NCBI GenBank assembly: GCA_902792535.1
Contig: CADAZU010000015.1
Span: 1-34,467 of the forward strand
From: an uncultured Bacteroidales bacterium
Lineage (GTDB): Bacteria > Bacteroidota > Bacteroidia > Bacteroidales > Paludibacteraceae
Length of the DNA: 34,467 bases
Direction of reading: 5' to 3'
Position numbers and translations under genes: made by a program. Under the pieces are notes generated by a model. That model was not told the DNA's origin, made no database searches, and was given only the letters and a program-made list of their open reading frames with translations. Positions 16,849 through 22,933 of this stretch are shown here, piece by piece. Position 1 is the stretch's first letter. Each line of letters begins with the position of its first letter.

Positions 16849-18315
16849 TTATTTGTCCCCGGTTTGATAGAAGCCGGCATAGACGATGCCGACAGCTATC
16901 TGGGGTTCGTCGTTGTATAGTTTCCCGCGCGTGCCGTCTGCGCGTATTCCTTGTTTCAGAATGCCGTACGAGAACTCCGCTTTCACGCCGATTTGCTTGA
17001 TGGGGAAATAGTTGATTCCGACCGCCGCGCGATGGCGTCCGCACCAAGGGTACATATCTGTCGGTTGCCCGTCGTAGCGGAACATAGAATCGTAGTAATC
17101 GTAGCGCGCAAAGAGGTAGAATTTCTGGTTTTTCTCTTGCAATTTGCGGTTTAGCGAGAAGAAGTCATATCCGGCTTCAATACCTGCTGCGAGCGCATCG
17201 GAAGCCACCCATTGTTTGGAGGAAACCGAACCTTTGCGCATGGCGATATTGTATTGGGTGATAGCCGCTGCGTCGGAGAGATGTCCGTAGGTGAAACTGC
17301 CGCGGACGATCACGCCGAAGTCATTGTAGGCGAAATCGAATGCGCCGATGGAGACTGTTCCTTTCACGTCCTTGTAGGCACTCGCGTCCAACTCCACATT
17401 GGATTTGGAGAGCGTGTTGCGAAACGAGTTGCCGCAGTAGCCGCTTAAACTCAACCTTAACCCCTTAACACCGGTATAATCCACGCGCGCCGCTCCGGCA
17501 AACACGTTCGCTAATTTGAATTCATAGGGACTTCCGGCACCGGGTTTGATCCAGTTCTTGCGGTTGAAGCGGTCGCTGTCCAGACCCGGGAGGAACATCG
17601 CCTGATAGTGCCATCCGTTGGCTGTTGAGCCCATGAAGGTGAGCGCCACCTCATGCCAAGTGGAAGGAATGATGGTGAAATCGCCTTCGTTACGATAAAC
17701 GCCGAAATACTCTGTCGATTCATGGTGTGCGTTCAGTCCTCCAACGGGAATGACCTGCATACCTGCGCGGATGATGGCATAGCGGTTGAAGGCTTTCTGG
17801 AGCCAGAACTGCTCGAGTGCCACTTCTCCTCCGCGCTCGATCTCGCTTTCGTACTCGCCGCCTTCCTCTTCCTCAATCTCGATGGCGCTCTCTGTTCCGC
17901 CATGCTCAAACTCGATCTCCGTGCCGACGGACCAGCCTTTGCCGAAATCATACCCCATATAAATGACCACGTGCGGGAGATCGAACTCGCCGTAGTGGTC
18001 GCCGGCAAAACGCTGCGGGTTCTGGCCGTAACGGAGGTAGTTGTTGGAGAAGAAACAATGTTTGGCGGTCACTTCACCATAGCCGCCGATGACAAACCGC
18101 CCGCGTGTGCGTTCTTTTTGAGGCTTTGCCTCATCCCTCACTATTTGTTGGGATTCGGCGGAATCGGAGTTTTGAACGGCAGTTTGCTGTTCGAGGCGCT
18201 CCACTCGCTGAATCAGGGACTGCAGCTCGGCCGCGCTGACCTTGATACTATCCTCTGCTTGTGCTCCTAATACGCACAAAATGAACGAGATAAATAGAAT
18301 TGCTTGCTTTTTCAT
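16849..18315 (-). CDS. Outer-membrane porin (OprO/P-like)
   Basis: 488 residues. The signal peptide is MKKQAILFISFILCVLGAQA, followed by a short coiled coil (SAAELQSLIQRVERLEQQ), then FVIGGYGEVTAKH and a beta-strand-rich body ending with an aromatic-rich strand (GIVYAGFYQTGDK). This is the layout of trimeric outer-membrane porins of the phosphate-selective type in Bacteroidetes. An acidic run (EIEEEEGGEYESEIE, about residues 145-160) could bind cations. It is the first gene of the - strand operon, behind a clear promoter, so it probably lets the substrate of the imelysin system, possibly iron, cross the outer membrane. The substrate is inferred from context only. Confidence 0.75.
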   Translation of the reverse strand: MKKQAILFISFILCVLGAQAEDSIKVSAAELQSLIQRVERLEQQTAVQNSDSAESQQIVRDEAKPQKERTRGRFVIGGYGEVTAKHCFFSNNYLRYGQNPQRFAGDHYGEFDLPHVVIYMGYDFGKGWSVGTEIEFEHGGTESAIEIEEEEGGEYESEIERGGEVALEQFWLQKAFNRYAIIRAGMQVIPVGGLNAHHESTEYFGVYRNEGDFTIIPSTWHEVALTFMGSTANGWHYQAMFLPGLDSDRFNRKNWIKPGAGSPYEFKLANVFAGAARVDYTGVKGLRLSLSGYCGNSFRNTLSKSNVELDASAYKDVKGTVSIGAFDFAYNDFGVIVRGSFTYGHLSDAAAITQYNIAMRKGSVSSKQWVASDALAAGIEAGYDFFSLNRKLQEKNQKFYLFARYDYYDSMFRYDGQPTDMYPWCGRHRAAVGINYFPIKQIGVKAEFSYGILKQGIRADGTRGKLYNDEPQIAVGIVYAGFYQTGDK

Positions 18316-18358
18316 ACACTTAATTCAAAACTCAAAACATGAAACTTTTTTCGCAATA

Positions 18359-18389
18359 CAAAGGTACTCTTTTTTTGGCATTTACCAAA
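18359..18389 (-). promoter_or_regulatory. Promoter of the porin-imelysin operon
   Basis: Read on the - strand, TTTG (18389-18386) and TACCTTTG (18366-18359) are separated by 19 bases, the optimal spacing. It is divergent from the promoter at 18421-18451. No Fur-type box is obvious in the shared 157-base region. Confidence 0.75.
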
Positions 18390-18414
18390 TCCCAATTTGT
18401 GGGGATTTTGAAAC

Positions 18415-18451
18415 ATTTGCTTGTGCAAATGAGAAAAAAAGAGTAATTTTG
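18415..18451 (+). promoter_or_regulatory. Promoter with dyad, upstream of the RIC-like gene
   Basis: TAATTTTG at 18444-18451 has TTG at 18421-18423, 20 bases upstream. The -33 region is inside a perfect dyad, ATTTGC-TTGT-GCAAAT (18415-18430), an operator candidate. The gene starts at 18473. Confidence 0.6.
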
Positions 18452-18472
18452 CACTCGATTTCGGAGAAGAAA

Positions 18473-19069
18473 ATGTATAAAGCGAGTGATAAAATATGCG
18501 ACTTAATGGCGCGTGAAGAAGACGCGATCCAGATCATCAGTCGTTTCGGATTGGAGATGGGAGTAGGGGAGCAGACGATCGATGAAGCCTGCATGGCACA
18601 CGGGGTGCACACTCCTACATTTTTGGCGGTAGTTAATTATAAGGTGTTCCAGCAACGCGCAGTACCGGCTGACATTGATCTGCAGACTCTCCAATGCTAT
18701 CTGCATAACGCACATACTTATTTCCTCGATTTCCGGCTGCCGCGACTGCGCAGAACGCTGATAGAAGCGATTATTCCGGTCGATCCGAGCACCAAGATAC
18801 CGATGCTGATACTCCGTTGCTACGACGAGTTTGTGGAGGAGATCCGCACGCATATCGAGCACGAGAACGAAGGTCTGTACGACGAGCACGAGCACGACGA
18901 CCAGCGGATAACCGACAAACTGACCGAGATCAAGAATCTGATCATCAAATATTATCCCGGCGGTTCGGCTCAGTACGAACTCATTTCTGTCATGTCCGAT
19001 CTATGGCATACGGAGCAGGATTTTGCAGACCATTGCGCGATAGAGGATGATATTCTCGCCCGGCGCTGA
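18473..19069 (+). CDS. RIC/ScdA-like DUF542-hemerythrin domain protein
   Basis: 198 residues from ATG 18473. Residues 1-55 (KICDLMAREEDAIQIISRFGLEMGVGEQTIDEACMAHG pattern) are the DUF542 domain. The remainder has spaced histidine and glutamate ligands of a hemerythrin-like di-iron helix bundle (NAHTYFLDFRLP, HIEHENEGLYDEHEHDD, LWHTEQDFADHCAIEDD). Known members (YtfE/ScdA) repair iron-sulfur clusters after nitric oxide or peroxide damage in the cytoplasm. Here an HTH gene follows 2 bases after the stop in another frame, so the two are probably a sensor/regulator pair. In ScdA the DUF542 cysteine lies in a DFCC-type motif, whereas here a single cysteine (EACMAHG) is seen. Confidence 0.78.
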   Translation: MYKASDKICDLMAREEDAIQIISRFGLEMGVGEQTIDEACMAHGVHTPTFLAVVNYKVFQQRAVPADIDLQTLQCYLHNAHTYFLDFRLPRLRRTLIEAIIPVDPSTKIPMLILRCYDEFVEEIRTHIEHENEGLYDEHEHDDQRITDKLTEIKNLIIKYYPGGSAQYELISVMSDLWHTEQDFADHCAIEDDILARR

Positions 19070-19071
19070 AG

Positions 19072-19335
19072 TTGCATAAGACGACCTCCAACAAGCTCCG
19101 GCAACTGGCGTCCAATGCCACCGGAGAAGCACTCTCAGACCGCGAAAGGGATGTGCTGATACAAGTGGTTAAGGGACTGAGTAACAAAGAGATAGCCGAT
19201 GTGCTATGTATCTCCATGCACACGGTTGTGTCCCACCGCAAGCATATCACCCGCAAGCTGAATATCCATTCTACCGCAGGTCTGACGATCTACGCTATCG
19301 TCAACAAGTTGATCGATCTCGATTCCCTGGAATAA
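19072..19335 (+). CDS. LuxR-type HTH transcriptional regulator, stand-alone
   Basis: 87 residues with a complete GerE/LuxR DNA-binding domain: LSDRERDVLIQVVKGLSNKEIADVL, then SMHTVVSHRKHI and KLNIHSTAGLTIYA. There is no receiver domain. The only plausible start is TTG at 19072, two bases after the TGA of the RIC-like gene and shifted relative to its frame; the frame is closed by a stop at 19048-19050. Translation must therefore depend on reinitiation, or on a frameshift joining the two products. I infer that the di-iron protein supplies the sensing part. The following gene has its own promoter at 19356. Confidence 0.78.
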   Translation: MHKTTSNKLRQLASNATGEALSDRERDVLIQVVKGLSNKEIADVLCISMHTVVSHRKHITRKLNIHSTAGLTIYAIVNKLIDLDSLE

Positions 19336-19355
19336 TAATAAAATCGGACATTTTA

Positions 19356-19387
19356 TTTGTATATGTGCGAAAAAAGCAGTATCTTTG
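19356..19387 (+). promoter_or_regulatory. Promoter of the PLP decarboxylase gene
   Basis: TTTG at 19356-19359 and TATCTTTG at 19380-19387 have 20 bases between them. The predicted transcript starts about 33 bases before the ATG at 19427. Confidence 0.75.
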
Positions 19388-19426
19388 CGGCTGAAAAGAA
19401 GAAAACAACACTTATACAAATCCAAT

Positions 19427-20650
19427 ATGCGAAAAAAAATCACATTATTTGCGGCGATTTTTATAGCCTCAATCTGTCTGGCACAGAGTTCCGGATTTCA
19501 GAAACTGGATGAATGGACCAAGGTCTGGCAGGAAGGCCAGAAGACCTATATCGGCTATCCCGGTAACCAGAAATCAGAACTGCATGATTTCTATGTGTGG
19601 TATCTCTCAACCGGTATGGATGTGATCAATCTGAATAACGCCGGTGACCCCATGACCGATGATCCCTGGCGGATGTCTTCCCATGCATTCGAGCGCGAGG
19701 TCATAGAGTTCTTTGCGCCCCTGTACGGATTCTCCAGGGACAGCGTATGGGGGATTGTAACCCATAGCGGCACGGATGGCAACAACCATGGTATCTATTT
19801 TGGCGCCAATTACCTATTCAACAAGACAGGAAAGAAGCCTGTAGTGTATGTGTCCGATGAGGCGCACTACTCCAACATGCGTCTATGCGATCTGCAAAAC
19901 CTCGATGTGAAACTCGTCAAAAGCGATGCCATGGGACGTATGATCCCCGAAGAATTAGAGAAAGCGCTGGATACATCCCGTCCGGCACTCATGATATTTG
20001 CCATGGGCTCCACTTTTAAAGGGGCGATAGATGACCAGGAAGCGCTGAATGCTGTGCTGGACAAACATCCGGAGATGCCTGTGTTCCGGCATGTGGACGC
20101 TGCCCTTTTCGGCGGGTATCTGCCATTTACGAAATACAAAGAGATGGTCAGCCACCAGAAGATGCGTTTTGACGCAATCGCCATCAGCGGACATAAGTTC
20201 TTCGGCATCGATTCGCCTTCAGGGCTTTTCTTCTGTACCCGTGAGGTGTATGACCATCAGCAGAATTTCAATGTGACTTATCTGAACAGCAACATGAAAA
20301 TGATCAACTGCTCGCGCGACGCCTTACAACCGCTTAAGTTCTGGTGGCTGATACAGAAAGTGGGGTATGACCGGTGGTCGGAACAGGCGAACCGGATGAT
20401 GGAATGCACGGCGTATCTTAAGCAGCAGCTGGAGAAAATCGGCTGGCCGTGCTGGTGCAACGAATACAGCAACACCGTCTTTTTCAAACGTCCCTCGCCG
20501 GAGATTTGCGATGAGTACATGCTGGCATTGGGCTACGATGATCGTTTCGGAGGCGAGCTGGCGCACGTGGTGGTCATGCAGCATGTGACCAAGGAGATGA
20601 TTGACCAGCTCATCCAAGCCCTGGTCAATCAATCCCTCAAAGCCGAATAG
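19427..20650 (+). CDS. Histidine-decarboxylase-like PLP enzyme with signal peptide
   Basis: 407 residues from ATG 19427. The N-terminus MRKKITLFAAIFIASICLAQ is a classical signal peptide. Next is a group II decarboxylase body: YIGYPGNQ, EREVIEFFAPLYGF, WGIVTHSGTDGNNHG, DEAHYS (H147 stacks on PLP), HVDAALFGGY (D224) and AISGHKFFG (K257, Schiff base). The layout matches bacterial PLP-dependent histidine decarboxylases of the Morganella type (about 378 residues) plus the extra leader. It would make histamine or another amine, presumably in the periplasm. An exported enzyme of this group is unusual because PLP must be loaded before or after export. The substrate is inferred from motif resemblance. 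Confidence 0.78.
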   Translation: MRKKITLFAAIFIASICLAQSSGFQKLDEWTKVWQEGQKTYIGYPGNQKSELHDFYVWYLSTGMDVINLNNAGDPMTDDPWRMSSHAFEREVIEFFAPLYGFSRDSVWGIVTHSGTDGNNHGIYFGANYLFNKTGKKPVVYVSDEAHYSNMRLCDLQNLDVKLVKSDAMGRMIPEELEKALDTSRPALMIFAMGSTFKGAIDDQEALNAVLDKHPEMPVFRHVDAALFGGYLPFTKYKEMVSHQKMRFDAIAISGHKFFGIDSPSGLFFCTREVYDHQQNFNVTYLNSNMKMINCSRDALQPLKFWWLIQKVGYDRWSEQANRMMECTAYLKQQLEKIGWPCWCNEYSNTVFFKRPSPEICDEYMLALGYDDRFGGELAHVVVMQHVTKEMIDQLIQALVNQSLKAE

Positions 20651-20669
20651 AATAACCAATGAAAGGTTT

Positions 20670-20783
20670 ATGAGTGCTTATGATTTATTAGATAGCACTG
20701 TTGGTTCCGCTATATTGTGGGGATTCCGCTTCTACTGGATTCCAACAATAATATATTTAATATTTCATCTAGCGACATTCTGA
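20670..20783 (+). CDS. Possible 37-residue membrane peptide
   Basis: A short frame 19 bases after the decarboxylase stop encodes one hydrophobic helix (FYWIPTIIYLIFHLATF). I recognise no family and see no promoter of its own. It may be a small co-transcribed membrane peptide or a chance frame. Confidence 0.25.
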   Translation: MSAYDLLDSTVGSAILWGFRFYWIPTIIYLIFHLATF

Positions 20784-20820
20784 AATTTACGTTATTTTAA
20801 TAATTATGAACCAATACGAG

Positions 20821-20855
20821 AGAACGCGCGTACACATGTACACGCGTTCTTTTTG
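20821..20855. terminator. Terminator at the left edge of the island
   Basis: AGAACGCG pairs with CGCGTTCT, with an inner GTACA/TGTAC extension, followed by T5 on the + strand. It ends the decarboxylase transcript and, in the opposite sense, follows the nqrF tail at 20874, as terminators also follow the other two nqrF ends. Confidence 0.75.
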
Positions 20856-20873
20856 TAATTATCAGATAAAAGA

Positions 20874-20945
20874 TTATCCTCCGAAGTTATCGAAGCGGAT
20901 GTCTGCGTCATCGACGCCCAATGAGTGGAGTAGGTCAAGGACGGT
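20874..20945 (-). pseudogene. Displaced nqrF 3' tail (copy A)
   Basis: On the - strand this reads TVLDLLHSLGVDDADIRFDNFGG and a TAA stop, about 90% identical in DNA to the end of the intact nqrF at 33760. Nearly all differences are synonymous. The copy stops exactly before the codons for MAK, at the shared ACGGT, where it is joined to an inverted tail. It looks like the former 3' end of the host nqrF. Confidence 0.85.
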
Positions 20946-21066
20946 ATTGGATCTCCTGCACTCCCTCGGAGTGGACGATGCCGATATTCGTTTTATAATT
21001 TTGATAAAAAACGTGAGGTTTACCGAACTCCTTATTTAAGGCGGTTAACCGCCAAAGTTTCGGGCC
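20941..21066 (+). repeat. Left arm of island inverted repeat
   Basis: Bases 20941-20994 are the exact reverse complement of 33417-33470 (54 bases). After a 55-base replaced stretch, CGCCAAAGTTTCGGGCC (21050-21066) is the exact reverse complement of 33382-33398. The sense is that of an nqrF tail reading rightward (VLDLLHSLGVDDADIRF), with its stop lost. Confidence 0.9.
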
Positions 21067-21070
21067 AAAT

Positions 21071-21110
21071 AAAAAAAGCCGTGAACGAAGTGCAATAATC
21101 GTTCGTACGG
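21071..21110 (-). terminator. Orphan - strand terminator
   Basis: Reading leftward, CCGT-AC-GAACGA pairs with TCGTTC-ACGG around a ten-base loop, followed by seven T (the A-run at 21071-21077). No - strand gene lies to its right; the first gene there is on the + strand at 21371. The next 190 bases hold no gene that I can see. Confidence 0.55.
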
Positions 21111-21306
21111 AGTAAGATAAGAACACCTAATTGAAAGAAAGAATCGAAAAGAAAAATTTGTCTCTCAACTTTAGGCAACTCGCATGTGTGCGCACAATAA
21201 AAATTAAGGTGTCGAAGTATGAAAATTAGCAGAAAAAGAGGGAAAATGTAATAATCGTTCGCCAGATAAGAAGAAAAATGTATTTTTTTGATATTTTTCT
21301 TCGCTC

Positions 21307-21342
21307 ACTCCCATGTTTTGGGAGTTTGATGTAGTAATTTTG
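21307..21342 (+). promoter_or_regulatory. Operator plus -7 box, left copy
   Basis: The palindrome ACTCCCATGTTTTGGGAGT (21307-21325, 7-base arms, 5-base centre) precedes TAATTTTG (21335-21342). The same palindrome with the same 28-base offset to TAATTTTG occurs at 29717-29752. The usual -33 TTTG is not at its normal place; the palindrome occupies that area, which suggests regulator-dependent initiation or direct repression. Confidence 0.7.
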
Positions 21343-21370
21343 CAGCGAATTTGAAAAACAAGGTTATTTA

Positions 21371-21478
21371 ATGTCAAAAATTAGTACGATTATGGAAAAG
21401 AGTGTAAAGAGTTTGGTAATGGATACAATCGGCATTATAGGAATGTTTTTAGTGGCGGCAGTGCTATTATGTGTTTAA
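21371..21478 (+). CDS. 35-residue single-helix membrane peptide
   Basis: The frame starts 28 bases behind the -7 box of the operator promoter and is the first reading frame on that transcript. The product is polar and basic at first (MSKISTIMEKSVKSLV), then hydrophobic (TIGIIGMFLVAAVLLCV), like a small inner-membrane peptide. I recognise no family. Toxin-like or signalling functions are possible but unproven. Two more tiny frames follow (21521, 16 residues rich in W and M, and 21680). Confidence 0.45.
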   Translation: MSKISTIMEKSVKSLVMDTIGIIGMFLVAAVLLCV

Positions 21479-21622
21479 TTTTAATATAGATGGATATGAA
21501 ATCTGTTGGGGTTTGACGAGGATGTGGATGATGTGCATGATATGGAAATTTATATGGAAGATTATTAAATAAATATACTTGTGTTTCTGCTTTTGCAAGT
21601 GTTTTTGGAATGAAAATATATA

Positions 21623-21653
21623 GCACCCGTCGGCTCGTGAGAGTCGGCGGTGC
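21623..21653 (+). other. Stable hairpin in the leader between small peptides
   Basis: GCACC(c)GTCGGCTC pairs with GAGTCGGCGGTGC around GTGA, allowing one bulge and two wobble pairs. No T-run follows, so it is not a simple terminator. It lies 27 bases before the 30-residue peptide frame and may control its translation. Confidence 0.45.
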
Positions 21654-21679
21654 ACAAAACCCATTAAATGGAAGTGATT

Positions 21680-21772
21680 ATGGAAGAACTAATTGGAATA
21701 TTGGTTGGTTTGCTGGAGGCAGGTTTAGCGTTGTGGTTCTTAATAGACCTAATATCAAACACTTGTTTTTAG
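21680..21772 (+). CDS. Possible 30-residue hydrophobic peptide
   Basis: MEELIGILVGLLEAGLALWF begins a 30-residue frame that is almost entirely a membrane helix with two glutamates, ending just before the methyltransferase promoter. Length and composition resemble small membrane-active peptides (type I toxins, holin-like). There is no homology call, and chance cannot be excluded. Confidence 0.35.
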   Translation: MEELIGILVGLLEAGLALWFLIDLISNTCF

Positions 21773-21787
21773 CCAGATTTTCCGACA

Positions 21788-21832
21788 ATATGCAATTAAA
21801 TTTGCATATGTCAGAAAAAAGTTGTAACTTTG
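21788..21832 (+). promoter_or_regulatory. Promoter with operator dyad for the restriction-helicase operon
   Basis: TTTG (21801-21804) and TAACTTTG (21825-21832) are separated by 20 bases. The dyad ATATGCAA-N6-TTGCATAT (21788-21809) covers the -33 box, as expected for a repressor or controller site. The start near 21839 leaves a 70-base leader before the methyltransferase ATG. Confidence 0.75.
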
Positions 21833-21908
21833 CACCTGAAATTGGTATATTATGCTTCAAGCCATATTACAACATACAAAAGATTTTATTTATTTTATTA
21901 TTTAGGAT

Positions 21909-22922
21909 ATGTATGTAGACTACATCAACAGTAATCTCAAACCTAACATCACAGAAGCTGCCGTAGTCCTTGATTTATTTGCAGGTTGCGGGGGATTGTC
22001 TTTAGGTTTCGAAGCTGCAGGATTCAAAACTATCGGTTATGAGATGGTAGAATCAGCTGTGGAAACATATAATAAGAATCTGAAAGGGCATTGTGAACAA
22101 ACAATGCTTTCAGTCGGTTATGATTACCCACATGCCGACATTGTTATTGGCGGTCCTCCCTGCCAACCTTTCAGCGTCCGTGGGAAGCAAATGGGAATGA
22201 AAGATGCACGAGACGGTTTTCCGATTTTCATAGATGCCATCGCTCGCTTACAACCCAAAGTATTTTTGTGTGAAAATGTGCGCAATTTAATGTACTCTCA
22301 CAAATGGTATCTGGATCTCATTGTGGACGAGCTACGTAAATTAGGCTATATAGTGGAATTTAAATGTGTAAATGCCGTCAACTATGGGGTGCCACAAAAC
22401 AGAGAGCGCATCATCATAGTAGGGCATCGTTCAAAATTTACTTTCCCAAAAATGTCACAAAAAAAGGTAACTGTTGGTGATGCCATCGGCGACACAATGA
22501 ACCAAGTGATAGAAGGCTGTCATTTCCTTACACCGCAACAAGATGCATACATTGCTGAATATGAGCGCAAGTCTGATTGTATCAATCCTCGTGACTTGTA
22601 TGCAGACCGTCCGGCGCGTACAATAACATGTCGTAACCTTGCCGGGGCAACAAGCGACATGCAACGTGTTAAACTTCCAGATGGCAGGCGCCGCCGAATC
22701 GTCCAACGAGAAGCGGCACGGCTGCAAAGTTTTCCTGACTGGTTCGAGTTTTGCGGAAACGAAACTCAACAATTTACTCAAATTGGCAATGCCGTACCAC
22801 CATTGTTAGCTTATCAATTGGCATTGGCTGTAAAAGAGACTTTCCACAAAGAGGAACGAAGTCTGGACGAGTTGCACCAAATCAACCAAATATTTCAACC
22901 TTTATTTGCTGAATTCGCATAA
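21909..22922 (+). CDS. DNA (cytosine-5-)-methyltransferase
   Basis: 337 residues with the ordered C5 motifs: I, VLDLFAGCGGLSLGFEAAGF (20-39); IV, GGPPCQPFSVRG with catalytic C85; VI, CENVRNL (121-127); VIII, NYGVPQNRERIII; X, QIGNAVPPLLAYQL near the C-terminus. The target-recognition region lies at about 180-275. It adds a methyl group to C5 of cytosine in a specific duplex site and protects host DNA. The next gene, 11 bases on, is a BsuBI/PstI-type endonuclease, so CTGCAG or a related site is the likely target; that is inference. It is the first gene of the five-gene operon and sits behind an operator-bearing promoter. Confidence 0.9.
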   Translation: MYVDYINSNLKPNITEAAVVLDLFAGCGGLSLGFEAAGFKTIGYEMVESAVETYNKNLKGHCEQTMLSVGYDYPHADIVIGGPPCQPFSVRGKQMGMKDARDGFPIFIDAIARLQPKVFLCENVRNLMYSHKWYLDLIVDELRKLGYIVEFKCVNAVNYGVPQNRERIIIVGHRSKFTFPKMSQKKVTVGDAIGDTMNQVIEGCHFLTPQQDAYIAEYERKSDCINPRDLYADRPARTITCRNLAGATSDMQRVKLPDGRRRRIVQREAARLQSFPDWFEFCGNETQQFTQIGNAVPPLLAYQLALAVKETFHKEERSLDELHQINQIFQPLFAEFA

Positions 22923-22933
22923 AAGAAATATCT

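Noticed and set aside
20806-21039. 77-residue frame containing LLHSLGVDDADIRF as a real gene
   Set aside because: It runs across the terminator, the antisense tail and the inverted nqrF tail; only the last part is in the nqrF sense. It is a by-product of the junction.
21388-21404. Resemblance of ATGGAAAAGAGTGTAAAG to the ATPase promoter repeats
   Set aside because: Single copy, one inserted base, and it lies inside the small peptide frame; probably chance in A-rich sequence.
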